DNA of 37,188 bases from an uncultured Clostridia bacterium (GTDB lineage Bacteria; Bacillota; Clostridia; Christensenellales; CALMFG01). Below, piece after piece: positions 16,368 through 26,599 of the stretch. The stretch lies in the NCBI GenBank assembly GCA_937863465.1, contig CALMFG010000171.1, positions 1-37,188 on the forward strand. Direction: 5' to 3'. The position numbers and the translations under genes were made by a program. Under the pieces are notes generated by a model that made no database searches, was not told the origin of the DNA, and saw only the letters and a program-made list of their open reading frames with translations. Within the stretch, counting starts at the first letter, position 1, and each line of letters starts with the position of its first letter.

Positions 16368-17645
16368 CTATTTCAAGAAGCCTTTATAGTGACGCATTAA
16401 CAGCTGAGATTCAATCTGCTTGGTCGTTTCCAGAGAAACGTTGACCATGATGAGCAGAGATGTGGCACCAAATATACCGCCTGCTACCGAGCTTAATGTC
16501 TTCATCAGCGTCGGTACCGCAGCAATCAGCGCCAGGAACAGCGCGCCAAACAGCGTGACCTTGGCCAGAATCTTGGCCAGATAATCGGACGTCGGTTTGC
16601 CCGGGCGAATGCCCAGAATGAATCCGCCGTTCTGCTGAATGTTCTTGGATACGTCGATCGGGTTAAACGAAATCTGTGTATAGAAGAACGTGAAGAAGAA
16701 AATCAACAGCGCGTAGACAATCGCATAGGACCATGTGCCCGCCGCCATATACGCATTATAGAAAATCGACATACCCGATGTTTCCTTCGCAAAGAACCGG
16801 ATCAAAAGCGCCGGAAACTGCATCAGCGTCATGGCAAAAATCAAGGGCAGAACGCCGGACTGGTTGATCTTCATCGGGATGTAGGTGGATTGTCCGCCAT
16901 ACATCTTTCTGCCGACCACACGCTTTGCGTACTGCACCGGTATTCTTCTCTCACCCAAATCGATGAATGTGATACCGACCAGCACCAACAGCAAAATGCC
17001 GATGATGGCAAAGAAGGTACCGAGGGTCATCAGTCTCGGGCTTTCAACAAATGTATTCTGAATCATCAGTCCGAACATCTGCGGCAGTCTGGATACGATG
17101 GAGATGAAGATGATGAGCGAGATACCGTTGCCGATACCCTGTTCGTTAATCTTCTCGCCCAGCCACATGATAAACGCCGTACCGGCTGTTAAGCACATGA
17201 CGACAGTGAACTTATTGAACAATGTCGGTTCAATCAAAGCTTCGTCGCCCAGCGAGATCACGACACCGCCCGCCATGAAAAGGCCGAGTACAACCGTTAA
17301 GTAACGCGTGACCGAAGCAATTTTCTTTCTGCCTTCCGGGCCTTCCTTCACCATACGCTCCAAAGCGGGAATCGCCATGGGCAGAAGGTTCATGATGATG
17401 GAAGAGTTGATGTAAGGCAGAATACCCAACGCGAAAACCGTCAGGGAAGTCAACGCGCCGCCGACAAGGATGTCCAGGTTGGAGAACAGCGTCGAACTGC
17501 TGATGGTGCTGGCCACGTAATCCGAGTTAATACCCGGAATCGGGACATGCGTTCCCAGTCGATAAATAAACAGAATCAGCAGTGTGAACAGGATTCGTTT
17601 CCTTAAGTCCGGTACTTTCCATGCGTTGATTAATGTTTTTAACAT
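16368..17645 (-). CDS. secY: Protein translocase channel subunit SecY
   Basis: The membrane channel for secreted and inserted proteins; 425 residues with about 10 transmembrane segments. Recognised segments include RILFTLLILFIYRLGTHVPIPGI at the N-terminus, the plug region GGALTSLTVFALGILPYINSSI, the SecA/ribosome-contacting loop ERRIPVQYAKRVVGRKMYGGQSTYIPMKINQSGVLPLIFA and the C-terminal loop FNPIDVSKNIQQNGGFILGIRPG. Its start overlaps the stop of rplO by one base. No truncation is seen. Confidence 0.98.
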   Translation of the reverse strand: MLKTLINAWKVPDLRKRILFTLLILFIYRLGTHVPIPGINSDYVASTISSSTLFSNLDILVGGALTSLTVFALGILPYINSSIIMNLLPMAIPALERMVKEGPEGRKKIASVTRYLTVVLGLFMAGGVVISLGDEALIEPTLFNKFTVVMCLTAGTAFIMWLGEKINEQGIGNGISLIIFISIVSRLPQMFGLMIQNTFVESPRLMTLGTFFAIIGILLLVLVGITFIDLGERRIPVQYAKRVVGRKMYGGQSTYIPMKINQSGVLPLIFAMTLMQFPALLIRFFAKETSGMSIFYNAYMAAGTWSYAIVYALLIFFFTFFYTQISFNPIDVSKNIQQNGGFILGIRPGKPTSDYLAKILAKVTLFGALFLALIAAVPTLMKTLSSVAGGIFGATSLLIMVNVSLETTKQIESQLLMRHYKGFLK

Positions 17646-18088
17646 TATTTAACCACCTCGCAAGTGCCGCCGGCTGCCTCGATCTTGGCTTTGGCCGTTT
17701 CGGTAAACTTTGCCGCTTTAACGGTCAGCTTTGCGGTCACTTCGCCGTCACCCAAAACTTTCAATCCGTCATTGATTTTTTTAATAATGTTTTTCTCTTT
17801 CAAAACCTCAGCGCTGACCACATCGCCGTCTTTGAACGAATCAAACATCCGTACGTTAACGGTGGTGTAGGTTGTGCCGAAGATATTGGTAAAGCCTCTC
17901 TTCGGAAGTCTCCGAGCGAGGGGCATCTGTCCGCCTTCAAACCCGGGGCGTGTGCCGCCGCCGGACCGAGAGTTCTGACCGTCCTGGCCGCGAGCCGAGG
18001 TCTTACCCAAGCCGGAGCCCGGGCCTCTGCCCACGCGTTTGCGTGATTTTGTGGAACCCTTCGGGGCTTTTAATTCACCAAGTCTCAA
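17645..18088 (-). CDS. rplO: 50S ribosomal protein L15
   Basis: A 147-residue late-assembly protein of the large subunit. The glycine- and arginine-rich N-terminal extension (KGSTKSRKRVGRGPGSGLGKTSARGQDGQNSRSGG) threads into 23S rRNA, and the C-terminal globular domain (about 70-147) ends in EAAGGTCEVVK. It lies between rpmD and secY, with a one-base overlap with secY. Confidence 0.98.
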   Translation of the reverse strand: MRLGELKAPKGSTKSRKRVGRGPGSGLGKTSARGQDGQNSRSGGGTRPGFEGGQMPLARRLPKRGFTNIFGTTYTTVNVRMFDSFKDGDVVSAEVLKEKNIIKKINDGLKVLGDGEVTAKLTVKAAKFTETAKAKIEAAGGTCEVVK

Positions 18089-18102
18089 TTTGTGGGCCCT
18101 CC

Positions 18103-18294
18103 TTAAACTTCTTCAGCCTTAACCAGGTGTGATACTTTATCAATCATACCTTTCAGTTCGGGCGTTAAGTCTTTAGTCACTTCACTGCCAAGTTTGCCAA
18201 GGCCGAGCGCCTTGATGGTATCCCGCTGTCTTTTGGAATAACCGATGCCCGACTTCACATACTTGATCTTCACTTGCTTTACTTTTGTAGCCAT
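18103..18294 (-). CDS. rpmD: 50S ribosomal protein L30
   Basis: A 63-residue large-subunit protein, with the typical core VKIKYVKSGIGYSKRQRDTIKALGLGKLG and the end KGMIDKVSHLVKAEEV. Two ATGs are adjacent (18297 and 18294). The second is preferred, because GAGGAGG is 5 bases before it and the first overlaps the rpsE stop codon. Its absence in some lineages makes its presence here worth noting, but it is normal for Bacillota. Confidence 0.97.
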   Translation of the reverse strand: MATKVKQVKIKYVKSGIGYSKRQRDTIKALGLGKLGSEVTKDLTPELKGMIDKVSHLVKAEEV

Positions 18295-18296
18295 CA

Positions 18297-18797
18297 TTAC
18301 CTCCTCAGCTGGTCAACACTCATGCCGCGCAGCTTCGCAACCTGTTCAGGTGTTTTTAAGGCTTTTAATCCTTCCAAAGTCGCTTTAACACAGTTGGACG
18401 GTGTGTTTGAACCATAGGACTTGGTTCTGATATCCTTATATCCCGCCAATTCCAGGACGGCACGCGCAGGTCCGCCTGCGATAACGCCAGTACCTTTGGA
18501 AGCCGGCAGCAACAGCACTTTGCCTCTGCCAAACACGCCCACGATTTCGTGAGGGATGGTGGTATCTTCGATGGGAACGGTGACCATGCTGCGTTTCGCT
18601 TTCTGGACAGCCTTCCGAATCGCTTCGGGGATTTCCGCCGCTTTGCCGAGGCCGGCGCCGACTTTGCCCTTTTCGTCACCGACAACAACCAGCGCTGTAA
18701 AACGGAAATTACGTCCGCCTTTTACAACCTTGGCAACTCTGTTGACCGCAACCAGTTTTTCTTTAAATTCATTATCTTTTTCTTCGAACCGTTGCAA
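18297..18797 (-). CDS. rpsE: 30S ribosomal protein S5
   Basis: A 166-residue small-subunit protein involved in decoding accuracy and mRNA unwinding at the entry channel. It has an N-terminal double-stranded RNA-binding domain ([39 protein letters not shown]) and a C-terminal domain (about 80-150) with [27 protein letters not shown]. The ribosome binding site for rpmD lies in its last codons. Confidence 0.98.
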   Translation of the reverse strand: MQRFEEKDNEFKEKLVAVNRVAKVVKGGRNFRFTALVVVGDEKGKVGAGLGKAAEIPEAIRKAVQKAKRSMVTVPIEDTTIPHEIVGVFGRGKVLLLPASKGTGVIAGGPARAVLELAGYKDIRTKSYGSNTPSNCVKATLEGLKALKTPEQVAKLRGMSVDQLRR

Positions 18798-18815
18798 AGT
18801 ATTTCTCGCCTCCTC

Positions 18816-19184
18816 TTAAAATTTTAGTCCCGCTTTTCTTGCGCCATCCGCAAGAGCCGCGACTCTGCCTGTATAGAGGAAACCGCCTCTATCAAACACG
18901 ACTTCATTGATTTTTTTCGCTTTAGCCCGATTGCCGACAGTTTCGCCGACCAGCATGGCCTCTTCGGTTTTATTCTTGCCGCTCAATTTCGCTTTTACTT
19001 CCGGATCCATTGTGGAAGCCGAAGCCAGCGTAACACCTTTCACGTCGTCAATCACCTGTGCATAGATATGCTTTGCACTGCGAAAAACGCTCAAGCGAGG
19101 GCGCACAGCGCTGCCGCTGATCTTGTTACGCTGCCGAAAGTGGCGCGCGACACGTTTTCTGTTTTTATCCGCTTTCTTAATCAA
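18816..19184 (-). CDS. rplR: 50S ribosomal protein L18
   Basis: A 122-residue protein that binds 5S rRNA and helps place it in the large subunit with L5 and L25. It has a basic N-terminus ([23 protein letters not shown]), then [20 protein letters not shown] and the C-terminal [26 protein letters not shown], all diagnostic. Gene order rplF-rplR-rpsE is standard. Confidence 0.98.
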   Translation of the reverse strand: MIKKADKNRKRVARHFRQRNKISGSAVRPRLSVFRSAKHIYAQVIDDVKGVTLASASTMDPEVKAKLSGKNKTEEAMLVGETVGNRAKAKKINEVVFDRGGFLYTGRVAALADGARKAGLKF

Positions 19185-19210
19185 TTTAAATTGCCACCTT
19201 TCAGTTCCGA

Positions 19211-19750
19211 CTACATGCCAGTCTTGCCGACTTTGCGGCGTACGTCTTCGTCTTCGTATCTGATGCCTTTGCCCTTGTACGGCTCTGGCGGTCTGATTTT
19301 ACGAATTTTTGCCGCCACTTCGCCCACCTGCTGTTTGTCGATGCCGCTGATTACAACGGTGGTCTGATCGGGCACTTCAAAGGTAATACCCTTTTCTTCT
19401 TCAATTTCTACCGGATGGGAGAACCCAAGGTTCAGCACAATTTTATTGCCCTGCTTTGCCGCTCTGTAACCAACACCGATGATTTTCAGTGTCTTTTTAA
19501 AGCCGTCGGAAACTCCGACAACCATATTGTTAATCAGCGCACGGCTGAGACCATGCAGCGCTCTGTGATCTTTTCTGTCGGTAGGGCGCGCTACAGTCAG
19601 CACACCATTCTCGACGGAAACTTTCATATCGCTGTTTATTTTCGTGCTCAATTCACCTTTTGGGCCTTTGACCTTCACGATGTTATCATTGCTAACGTCG
19701 ATATTGAGACCGGCAGGAATGTTTATAGGAAGATTTCCTATTCTAGACAT
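19211..19750 (-). CDS. rplF: 50S ribosomal protein L6
   Basis: A 179-residue two-domain protein near the factor-binding region of the large subunit. The start [18 protein letters not shown] and the second-domain motif [31 protein letters not shown] are standard, and [22 protein letters not shown] bridges the domains. It is complete, with no unusual insertion. Confidence 0.98.
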   Translation of the reverse strand: MSRIGNLPINIPAGLNIDVSNDNIVKVKGPKGELSTKINSDMKVSVENGVLTVARPTDRKDHRALHGLSRALINNMVVGVSDGFKKTLKIIGVGYRAAKQGNKIVLNLGFSHPVEIEEEKGITFEVPDQTTVVISGIDKQQVGEVAAKIRKIRPPEPYKGKGIRYEDEDVRRKVGKTGM

Positions 19751-19814
19751 TTTCCTTGCACCTCCAAAATTCTTCTGATAATTTCGTTTTTTTTGCTTAT
19801 CGCCGCAGGTGTGC

Positions 19815-20213
19815 CTACCAGATGTATGCCATCACTTCGCCGCCGACCGAACCCTGTCTTGCTTCCGCATCGGTAATGATGCCTTTGGAAGTGGACATGA
19901 TCGCGATACCCAGGCCGCCAAGTACTCTCGGCACTTCATCCTTCTTCGCATAAACACGTAAGCCGGGCTTGCTGATGCGCTTTAATCCCGTGATGACGCG
20001 TTCACCGTGAGGTCCATATTTCAATGTGATTTTCAGGCTTCCTTGAGGACCTTCATCAATGAATTCATATCCTTTGATGTATCCTTCGGTCAAGAGTATC
20101 TGTGCAATAGACTTCTTAACCTTGGAAGCGGGAAGACTTATAACATCATGCTTTGCAACCAAAGCATTTCTTATCCTTGTAAGCATATCAGCTACTGGAT
20201 CTGTAACAGGCAT
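19815..20213 (-). CDS. rpsH: 30S ribosomal protein S8
   Basis: A 132-residue primary binder of the 16S central domain. It begins [31 protein letters not shown] and ends [11 protein letters not shown]-like ([12 protein letters not shown]), the RNA-contacting C-terminal domain with [14 protein letters not shown]. In enterobacteria S8 represses the spc operon. A comparable target was not evident before rplE or rpsN here. Confidence 0.98.
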   Translation of the reverse strand: MPVTDPVADMLTRIRNALVAKHDVISLPASKVKKSIAQILLTEGYIKGYEFIDEGPQGSLKITLKYGPHGERVITGLKRISKPGLRVYAKKDEVPRVLGGLGIAIMSTSKGIITDAEARQGSVGGEVMAYIW

Positions 20214-20259
20214 CTAGACTACCTCCTTTTGTATTTCAAACTCTAAAAAGTATAAACCC

Positions 20260-20445
20260 TTACCAGCTCGCTTTTCTAACACCGGGAATCTCGCCCTTGT
20301 AGGCTAGTTCTCTAAAGCAGATACGGCAGATGCCGTATTTTCTCAAAACCGCATGCGGTCTTCCGCAGATGCGGCAGCGGGTATAGTTCCGAGTCGCAAA
20401 CTTGGAACCTCTCTGCTGTTTGTTAATCATCGATTTTTTAGCCAA
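20260..20445 (-). CDS. rpsN: 30S ribosomal protein S14, short zinc-binding form
   Basis: The 61-residue type Z S14 of the small-subunit head. The zinc site is C24, C27, C40, C43 ([20 protein letters not shown]), and the C-terminus [11 protein letters not shown] is invariant. The zinc-free long form used under zinc starvation is not in this window. It is 13 bases after rplE, within the spc part of the operon. Confidence 0.98.
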   Translation of the reverse strand: MAKKSMINKQQRGSKFATRNYTRCRICGRPHAVLRKYGICRICFRELAYKGEIPGVRKASW

Positions 20446-20458
20446 ACCTGATTCCTCC

Positions 20459-20998
20459 TTATTTAGCGAAAGGCATGCCGAACAGGCTCAACAGTTCGAA
20501 TGCTTCTTCGTCGGTATTTGCGGTCGTGACAATCGCAATGTCCATACCTCTTACCTTGTCCACGTTATCGTAGCTTATTTCAGGAAAGACCAACTGTTCT
20601 TTCAGACCCATGGCGAAGTTTCCTCTGCCGTCAAAAGACTTGGATGAGATTCCGCGAAAGTCTCTCACACGCGGCAGCGCCACGTTCATCAGTCTGTCCA
20701 AAAACTCATACATTCTGTCACCGCGAAGGGTCACCTTCGCGCCGACTTTCATTCCTTCTCTGACTTTGAAGTTAGCCACGGATTTCTTTGCTTTGGTCAC
20801 CACCGGCTTTTGTCCGGAAATAGTGGCCAGGTCATCCAGCGCTGAATCCAGTGATTTTGCATTCATGTGCGCATCACCCATACCCATATTGATGGTGACT
20901 TTCTCCAGTTTGGGCACTTGCATCACGTTTTTATAGCCAAACTTTTTTGTCAACGCAGGAATGATATCTTTTTTGTAAGTATCTTTTAATCTAGGCAA
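20459..20998 (-). CDS. rplE: 50S ribosomal protein L5
   Basis: A 179-residue 5S rRNA-binding protein of the central protuberance that contacts P-site tRNA. It has [74 protein letters not shown] and a C-terminus typical of the family. Length is normal (179-180). Confidence 0.98.
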   Translation of the reverse strand: MPRLKDTYKKDIIPALTKKFGYKNVMQVPKLEKVTINMGMGDAHMNAKSLDSALDDLATISGQKPVVTKAKKSVANFKVREGMKVGAKVTLRGDRMYEFLDRLMNVALPRVRDFRGISSKSFDGRGNFAMGLKEQLVFPEISYDNVDKVRGMDIAIVTTANTDEEAFELLSLFGMPFAK

Positions 20999-21025
20999 TG
21001 TAGATTACCTCCTATCGGTTTAGTT

Positions 21026-21346
21026 CTATTTGTCAAAAGTTTCGCCACATTTCTTACATACACGAGCCTTGGAACCATCTTTTAAGATTTTGTATCCAAT
21101 CCGTGTCGCCTTGCCGCATTTGCCGCATACCAGCATCACGTTGGATGCATCGATCGGGCCTTCCTGATGGATAATGCCGCCGACATCGCCCTGTTTTCTC
21201 GGGCGGGTGTGCTTTGTAAGCATATTGACTTTTTCTATAATGACGCGTCCCTTGGCAGGCTGTGCAACCAGCACTTTGCCTTTTTTCCCTTTGTCTTTGC
21301 CGGAAATTACAACGACACGGTCATCTTTCTTCACATGCATAGCCAT
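21026..21346 (-). CDS. rplX: 50S ribosomal protein L24, zinc-ribbon form
   Basis: A 106-residue assembly-initiating protein of the large subunit. The KOW motif is at the N-terminus (VKKDDRVVVISGKDKGKKGKV), followed by VIIEKVNMLTKHTRP. The C-terminal domain has a pair of CxxC motifs, C74/C77 and C97/C100, separated by 19 residues: a zinc ribbon found in some Bacillota L24. The first of two possible ATGs is used, after AAAGGAAAG. Confidence 0.98.
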   Translation of the reverse strand: MAMHVKKDDRVVVISGKDKGKKGKVLVAQPAKGRVIIEKVNMLTKHTRPRKQGDVGGIIHQEGPIDASNVMLVCGKCGKATRIGYKILKDGSKARVCKKCGETFDK

Positions 21347-21363
21347 TTATTATCTTTCCTTTC

Positions 21364-21732
21364 CTATAAAACTTCCGGGGCCAGAGAGATGATCTTCATA
21401 TAATCTTTTTCTCTGAGTTCCCTCGCCACAGGACCGAAGATACGTGTGCCTTTTGGCTGTTTATTGTCATCAATAATTACAGCAGCATTATCGTCGAACT
21501 GGATATAGGATCCGTCGGGTCTAGAGATGCCGTAGACGCTGCGGACGATAACCGCTTTAACCACGTCTTTTTTCTTGGCAACGCCGCCGGGAGCGGCAGA
21601 CTTGACACTGGCGATAATGACGTCGCCGATGTTCGCAGTTTTTCTTTTCGATCCGCCCAAAACTTTGATACATTGGATAACCTTGGCTCCCGTGTTATCC
21701 GCAACTTTAAGGCGTGTTTCTGTCTGAATCAT
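21364..21732 (-). CDS. rplN: 50S ribosomal protein L14
   Basis: A 122-residue large-subunit protein at the subunit interface. It begins [39 protein letters not shown] and ends [23 protein letters not shown]. The sequence is complete and near-universal in pattern. It follows rpsQ with a 24-base gap. Confidence 0.98.
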   Translation of the reverse strand: MIQTETRLKVADNTGAKVIQCIKVLGGSKRKTANIGDVIIASVKSAAPGGVAKKKDVVKAVIVRSVYGISRPDGSYIQFDDNAAVIIDDNKQPKGTRIFGPVARELREKDYMKIISLAPEVL

Positions 21733-21756
21733 ACTTTAAGCCTCCTTGCTAACACT

Positions 21757-22020
21757 CTACTTAGCCTTTTCGACTATCTCAACGAGTCTCCATCTTTTTT
21801 GTTTGCTCAAAGGGCGGGTTTCCATGATGCGGACCGTGTCCCCCATGCCGCATGCGTTTTCTTCATCATGCGCGTGTAACTTTTTTGTCGATTTAACCGT
21901 CTTGCCGTATTTGGGATGCATCTTTCTTTCTTCAATGGCCACAACGATTGTCTTGTCCATCTTGTCCGAAACGACCACACCGGTACGGGTTTTGCGGAAA
22001 GTTCTGTCTGCTTCAGTCAC
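21757..22020 (-). CDS. rpsQ: 30S ribosomal protein S17
   Basis: An 87-residue OB-fold primary 16S rRNA binder: [47 protein letters not shown] and [28 protein letters not shown] are diagnostic. It starts two bases after the rpmC stop, so translation is probably coupled. Confidence 0.98.
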   Translation of the reverse strand: MTEADRTFRKTRTGVVVSDKMDKTIVVAIEERKMHPKYGKTVKSTKKLHAHDEENACGMGDTVRIMETRPLSKQKRWRLVEIVEKAK

Positions 22021-22022
22021 GG

Positions 22023-22244
22023 CTAATTAACCTCCTTCTTATCGGCTATCTTAGCCTTCAGTTCACGTTCCTTAATAATCGTTGCCACACGGGCGATATC
22101 CTTCTTGGTGTTTCTGATAGATACCGGATTATTGAGCTGACCGGTTGCCAGCTGGAAACGTAGGTTAAAAAGCTCAGACTTCAGGTCGGACAGCTTTGTA
22201 TTCAATTCTTGCATGGATAATTCTCGTATTTCATTTGCCTTCAT
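22023..22244 (-). CDS. rpmC: 50S ribosomal protein L29
   Basis: A 73-residue two-helix protein near the exit tunnel and the docking site for trigger factor and SRP. It has [61 protein letters not shown], with an alanine/lysine-rich tail a few residues longer than usual. It lies between rplP and rpsQ. Confidence 0.98.
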   Translation of the reverse strand: MKANEIRELSMQELNTKLSDLKSELFNLRFQLATGQLNNPVSIRNTKKDIARVATIIKERELKAKIADKKEVN

Positions 22245-22257
22245 CTACGCTCACCAC

Positions 22258-22680
22258 CTAATCTTCTTTCTGGTCAGTTTTCTTGACGATCTTGCACTTG
22301 ACCGGCAGTTTGTGGGAAGCAAGCCGCAATGCTTCTTTGGCTATATCTTCTGTAACGCCCGCAATCTCAAACATGACCCTGCCCGGTTTAACCACTGCTA
22401 CCCAGTATTCGGGAGCACCTTTACCGGAACCCATGCGGGTTTCGGCCGGTTTCTTGGTGACCGGTTTGTGCGGGAAGATTTTGATCCAAACCTTACCGCC
22501 TCTTTTGATGTAACGTGTCATCGCGACACGCGCCGCTTCAATCTGGTTACTGGTAATCCAGGATGGCTGCAGCGCCATCAAACCATATTCGCCGTAGGAA
22601 ACGAAATTGCCTTTTTGTGCGCTGCCTTTCATGCGTCCGCGTTGGACTTTTCTGTATTTAACCCTTTTTGGCATTAACAT
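22258..22680 (-). CDS. rplP: 50S ribosomal protein L16
   Basis: A 140-residue protein by the A-site tRNA elbow. Hallmarks are [78 protein letters not shown] and [11 protein letters not shown]. The ATG at 22680, 8 bases after GGAGG, is preferred over one two codons later. The gene overlaps the end of rpsC by 23 bases. Confidence 0.98.
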   Translation of the reverse strand: MLMPKRVKYRKVQRGRMKGSAQKGNFVSYGEYGLMALQPSWITSNQIEAARVAMTRYIKRGGKVWIKIFPHKPVTKKPAETRMGSGKGAPEYWVAVVKPGRVMFEIAGVTEDIAKEALRLASHKLPVKCKIVKKTDQKED

Positions 22681-23350
22681 TTCGCTTTCCTCCTTCCGCG
22701 TTATATTTCTCTTTTAATGGGTTGCCCAAAACTTCACCGGTATAGATCCAGGTTTTAACGCCGATCTTGCCGTATGTGGTGTTGGCTTCCGCAAAGCCGT
22801 AATCGATGTCGGCACGGATGGTCTGCAGCGGAATAGAACCTTCCGAGTAGCTTTCGCTTCTCGCAATTTCAGCCCCGCCCAAACGGCCGCCGCACATGAT
22901 CTTGATGCCCTTTGCGCCCGATTTCATGGTTCTGCCCATGCACTGCTTCATCGCTCTTCTAAAGGAAATTCTGCGTTCCAACTGGGAAGCCACGTTCTCG
23001 GCGACCAGCTGCGCGTCCAAATCCGGTTTTTTGATTTCGATGATGTTGACGACACAGTCGCGGCCGGTCAGCTGCAGCAGGTCGTTTTTAACCGTCACAA
23101 CGCCCGCGCCCGATTTGCCGATGACAATACCGGGTTTGGATGTGAAAATGTTGACGGTCAGTTTGTTGGCCGCACGCTCGGTTTCAATCTTGGAGATACC
23201 CGCGGCGAACAATTTTTCTTTCAAAAATTCTCTGACTTTATTGTCTTCGATGAGATAGTTGGCAAAATCTTTCTTCTTCGCAAACCATCTGGCGTCCCAA
23301 TCCTTTATAACTCCTACCCTCAAACCATGAGGATGCACTTTTTGACCCAT
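22658..23350 (-). CDS. rpsC: 30S ribosomal protein S3
   Basis: A 230-residue protein at the mRNA entry channel with helicase-assisting basic residues. It has [29 protein letters not shown], the KH domain (about 40-110; [15 protein letters not shown]), and the C-terminal domain with [12 protein letters not shown]. The C-terminal tail is basic and overlaps rplP by 23 bases, the longest overlap in the ribosomal operon. Confidence 0.98.
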   Translation of the reverse strand: MGQKVHPHGLRVGVIKDWDARWFAKKKDFANYLIEDNKVREFLKEKLFAAGISKIETERAANKLTVNIFTSKPGIVIGKSGAGVVTVKNDLLQLTGRDCVVNIIEIKKPDLDAQLVAENVASQLERRISFRRAMKQCMGRTMKSGAKGIKIMCGGRLGGAEIARSESYSEGSIPLQTIRADIDYGFAEANTTYGKIGVKTWIYTGEVLGNPLKEKYNAEGGKRNVNAKKG

Positions 23351-23368
23351 ATCGTAACTCTTCCTCCT

Positions 23369-23755
23369 TTACGATACCTCATCCAAGATGACGGTAATGT
23401 GGCTGGTTCTTTTTCTGATTCTTGTTGCTCTGCCCTGTGCGCGCGGTCTAAAACGCTTCATGGTGACGCCCTCGGTTGCGAAGGTTTCCGCAACATACAG
23501 GTTGTCTGCGCTTAAGCTCTTGTTGTTCTCAGCATTTGCCACTGCGCTCTTCAGCAGTTTTGCCACCACCTCAGATGCAGCTTTCGGGGTGTGCATCAGA
23601 ATTGCGAATGCCTCAGCCACCGATTTGCCACGGATTAAGTCCAGAACGATTCCCACCTTGCTGGAGGAAATTCTGACATGTCTTACAACTGCCCGCGGTC
23701 TTAAGTCTTTTTCGGCCTTACGTTTTGCGGCCTTTTCTCTTTGACGCGTTGCCAT
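23369..23755 (-). CDS. rplV: 50S ribosomal protein L22 with basic N-terminal extension
   Basis: A 128-residue protein lining the exit tunnel. The core [56 protein letters not shown] and the tunnel hairpin [24 protein letters not shown] are typical. About 20 extra basic residues precede the core ([19 protein letters not shown]), making the protein longer than the usual 110-115. The rest is unremarkable. Confidence 0.97.
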   Translation of the reverse strand: MATRQREKAAKRKAEKDLRPRAVVRHVRISSSKVGIVLDLIRGKSVAEAFAILMHTPKAASEVVAKLLKSAVANAENNKSLSADNLYVAETFATEGVTMKRFRPRAQGRATRIRKRTSHITVILDEVS

Positions 23756-23775
23756 TTGTTCCTTTCCTCCCTATC

Positions 23776-24054
23776 TTATTTACCGCCGGAAGTCTTGCTT
23801 CCCGCGTGTCCTCTAAATGTTCTTGTGGGCGCAAACTCGCCGAGCTTGTGTCCGACCATATCTTCAGTCGCATATACGGGCACAAACTTGCGTCCGTCAT
23901 GTACGGCAATCGTGTGTCCAACCATCTCCGGGAAAATCGTGCTGGATCTGGACCAGGTTTTCAGAACTTTCTTTTCGTTCTTTTCGTTCATTTCCTGAAC
24001 CCGTTTCAGCAGCACTTCCTGGACAAACGGTCCTTTTTTAACCGATCTGCTCAT
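23776..24054 (-). CDS. rpsS: 30S ribosomal protein S19
   Basis: A 92-residue protein of the small-subunit head, forming a bridge to the large subunit together with S13. It has [72 protein letters not shown], matching the family throughout. Confidence 0.98.
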   Translation of the reverse strand: MSRSVKKGPFVQEVLLKRVQEMNEKNEKKVLKTWSRSSTIFPEMVGHTIAVHDGRKFVPVYATEDMVGHKLGEFAPTRTFRGHAGSKTSGGK

Positions 24055-24080
24055 ATCTTACTTAACTCTCCTTTATAAGA

Positions 24081-24914
24081 CTATTTCGCGTTTCTGCGTT
24101 TTACGATGAACTTATTGCTCTGGTTCTTCTTGGACCGAGTCTTATAACCCAGTGCCGGTTTGCCCCAGGGCGTTGAAGGACCGGGACGGCCGATCGGCGA
24201 TTTGCCTTCGCCGCCGCCGTGCGGATGGTCGTTCGGGTTCATAACCGAACCTCTGACCGTGGGACGGAATCCCATGTGCCGCTTTTTGCCGGCTTTACCG
24301 ATATTGATGTTTTCGTTTTCAACGTTGCCCACCTGGCCGATGGTCGCCTTCGCCGTCGTCGGAATCATCCGAACTTCGCCCGATGGCAGACGAACCTGCG
24401 CATACGCGCCTTCTTTGGCCATCAGCTGAGCCGCATTGCCGGCCGCGCGAACCAACTGGCCGCCGCGTCCTGCTTTCAGCTCGATATTGTGGATCATCGT
24501 TCCAACCGGGATGTTCTGAATCTTCAGCGCATTGCCGGGTTTGATGTCGGCGGTTTCGCCCGACAGGACCACATCGCCAACCTTTAAGCCGAGCGGCGCA
24601 AGGATGTAGGTCTTTTCGCCGTCCGCGTAGCTGAGAAGCGCGATGTTTGCGGTTCTGTTCGGATCGTATTCGATGGTCTTCACCGTTGCCGGTACGCCGT
24701 CTTTGTTCCGCTTGAAGTCGATGATTCTGTATTTACGTTTGGCTCCGCCGCCTCTGTGACGAACGGTGATGCGTCCGTTCACATTTCTGCCGCCGCTGCT
24801 CTTCAGCGATTCGGTCAGGGATTTCTCAGGCGTCTTCGCTGTGACTTCCTCATTGGCATTGACGGACATAAACCGTCTGCCCGGAGAAGTTGGATTATAT
24901 TTTTTAATCGCCAT
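24081..24914 (-). CDS. rplB: 50S ribosomal protein L2
   Basis: A 277-residue protein essential for subunit joining and peptidyl transferase function. It has the N-terminal [15 protein letters not shown], the central [47 protein letters not shown] and the C-terminal [41 protein letters not shown]. The histidine in [13 protein letters not shown], implicated in catalysis, is present. Confidence 0.98.
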   Translation of the reverse strand: MAIKKYNPTSPGRRFMSVNANEEVTAKTPEKSLTESLKSSGGRNVNGRITVRHRGGGAKRKYRIIDFKRNKDGVPATVKTIEYDPNRTANIALLSYADGEKTYILAPLGLKVGDVVLSGETADIKPGNALKIQNIPVGTMIHNIELKAGRGGQLVRAAGNAAQLMAKEGAYAQVRLPSGEVRMIPTTAKATIGQVGNVENENINIGKAGKKRHMGFRPTVRGSVMNPNDHPHGGGEGKSPIGRPGPSTPWGKPALGYKTRSKKNQSNKFIVKRRNAK

Positions 24915-24945
24915 TTTACGCTAATCCTCCTAGTAATCTTAAAAA

Positions 24946-25242
24946 CTATTGTGCCATGCTCTCAAAGAATTCGATTGACTTGGAGCCTTTAGTCAGGCTC
25001 ACGTACGCCTTCTTTGTCGCAGCGGTTCTTCCTTCAAATTTCCCCTGACGTTTCACTTTGCCCTGGTGGTTCAGCGTGTTGACTTTCTCAACCTTCACTC
25101 CGAAAACCTCTTCAACCGCACTTTTAATCTGCGATTTTGTCGCTTTGGGGTCTACGAGAAACGTATATTTCTTCTGGGATATCTGGTCATAACTCTGTTC
25201 GGTCAAAACCGGTTTGATGATAATATCATGTGCGCTTTTCAT
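24946..25242 (-). CDS. rplW: 50S ribosomal protein L23
   Basis: A 98-residue tunnel-exit protein and docking site for trigger factor and SRP. It has IIKPVLTEQSYDQISQKKYTFLVDPKATKSQIKSAVEEVFGVKVEKVNTLNHQGKVKRQGKFEGRTAATKKAYVSL. Its ATG shares one base with the rplD stop (TAATG), indicating coupled translation. Confidence 0.98.
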   Translation of the reverse strand: MKSAHDIIIKPVLTEQSYDQISQKKYTFLVDPKATKSQIKSAVEEVFGVKVEKVNTLNHQGKVKRQGKFEGRTAATKKAYVSLTKGSKSIEFFESMAQ

Positions 25243-25865
25243 TATGATAATACCTCCTCAATCTTTTTGACCGCCGCTTTGGTCACAATCAGTTTCTCAT
25301 GATTCAAAACATCATAGGCCGAAAGCACGCCCGCAAAAGTGGGAGTGACGCCAGCGATGTTTCTTGCGCTCTTGACGACCGTGTCAATCTTCTCGTCGGT
25401 GCAGACCAGCGTTTTGCCGTCCACCTTCAAGTTTTCCATGATCTTCACGAAGTCCTTGGTCTTGGGCGCATCCATCTTCAGCTCGTCTAAGCAGATGATG
25501 TTGTTGCCGTTCACTTTGGCGCTCAAGGCCGATTTCAGGGCCAGGCGTTTTAACTTCTTGTTAACGTCCTTGGAATAATCTCTCGGTTTGGGTGCAAACA
25601 CCACGCCGCCCTTTCTCCAAATCGGAGATGTGGCGGTACCGGCACGCGCACGGCCGGTTCCCTTTTGTCTAAAGGGTTTGATGCCGCCGCCGCGAACTTC
25701 GGCACGGGTTAATGCGGATTGAGTGCCCTGACGTTTGTTGGCCAGATGCGCAACCACAACCTGATGCATCGCTGCTTCATTTACTTCGATGCCGAATATA
25801 TCATCATTTAAGTTCAGCTGACCGCTTTTGGTGCCGTCAGTCTTATAAACATCAATTTTTGGCAT
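25242..25865 (-). CDS. rplD: 50S ribosomal protein L4
   Basis: A 207-residue protein with a long loop into the exit tunnel (RGGGIKPFRQKGTGRARAGTATSPIWRKGGVVFAPKPRDYS). In enterobacteria, and by proposal in some Bacillota, L4 binds the S10 leader RNA and represses the operon, so it is the first candidate regulator for the structured leader upstream of rpsJ. The globular part has typical strands, such as NIICLDELKMDAPKTKDFVKIM. Identity is certain; regulation is inferred. Confidence 0.98.
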   Translation of the reverse strand: MPKIDVYKTDGTKSGQLNLNDDIFGIEVNEAAMHQVVVAHLANKRQGTQSALTRAEVRGGGIKPFRQKGTGRARAGTATSPIWRKGGVVFAPKPRDYSKDVNKKLKRLALKSALSAKVNGNNIICLDELKMDAPKTKDFVKIMENLKVDGKTLVCTDEKIDTVVKSARNIAGVTPTFAGVLSAYDVLNHEKLIVTKAAVKKIEEVLS

Positions 25866-25915
25866 TGTACTCTTTTCCTTTCCAGTTTCCTTAAAAGCTC
25901 TTTAAGCTGTTATTT

Positions 25916-26548
25916 TTACGATTTTTTGACGCTCTTCTGGATGGTCAGATATCCGCCGCTCGCACCGGGCACTGCGCCCTTCACCAGCAGGATATTGTTT
26001 TCCGCATCCACCTTGACGACCTCGATATTCTGAACGGTCGATGTCAGCATACCGCCGTGACCCGGCAGGTTCTTGCTTTTAAAGACTCGGCTGGGATCCG
26101 CACACGCGCCCATGGAACCCGGGCTTCTGTGGTAATGGGAACCGTGGCTCATCGGGCCTCTGTGCTGTCCGTGACGCGCGATAACGCCCTGGAAGCCTTT
26201 ACCTTTGGATGTGCCGGTGACGTCCACATACTGTCCGACTTCGAAGATGTCGGCCTTCACTTCCTGGCCCACTTCGTATGCCGAGATGTCGTCCACCTTA
26301 AATTCCTTTAAGTGGCGTTTAACAGGGATTCCCGCTTTTTTGAACTGTCCCTGATCCGGCTTATTCTTCAGACTTTCGCGGACATCCTCATAGCCTACTT
26401 TTAAGGCTTCGTATCCGTCGGTCTCTTTGGTTTTCTTCTGAACGACCACGCAAGGTCCGCAAGCGATGACCGATACGGGTACAACCGTGCCGTCCGCTTT
26501 AAACACCTGCGTCATGCCGACTTTTTTTCCTAAAATTCCATTTATCAT
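25916..26548 (-). CDS. rplC: 50S ribosomal protein L3
   Basis: A 210-residue early-assembly protein near the peptidyl transferase centre. It has [35 protein letters not shown], the central loop [49 protein letters not shown] and the C-terminal [21 protein letters not shown]. It follows rpsJ after a 51-base gap. Confidence 0.98.
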   Translation of the reverse strand: MINGILGKKVGMTQVFKADGTVVPVSVIACGPCVVVQKKTKETDGYEALKVGYEDVRESLKNKPDQGQFKKAGIPVKRHLKEFKVDDISAYEVGQEVKADIFEVGQYVDVTGTSKGKGFQGVIARHGQHRGPMSHGSHYHRSPGSMGACADPSRVFKSKNLPGHGGMLTSTVQNIEVVKVDAENNILLVKGAVPGASGGYLTIQKSVKKS

Positions 26549-26599
26549 GATTAACTCTACTCCTCTAAAAATGTCAGTTCATTAAGCCGTAAAAAACGC

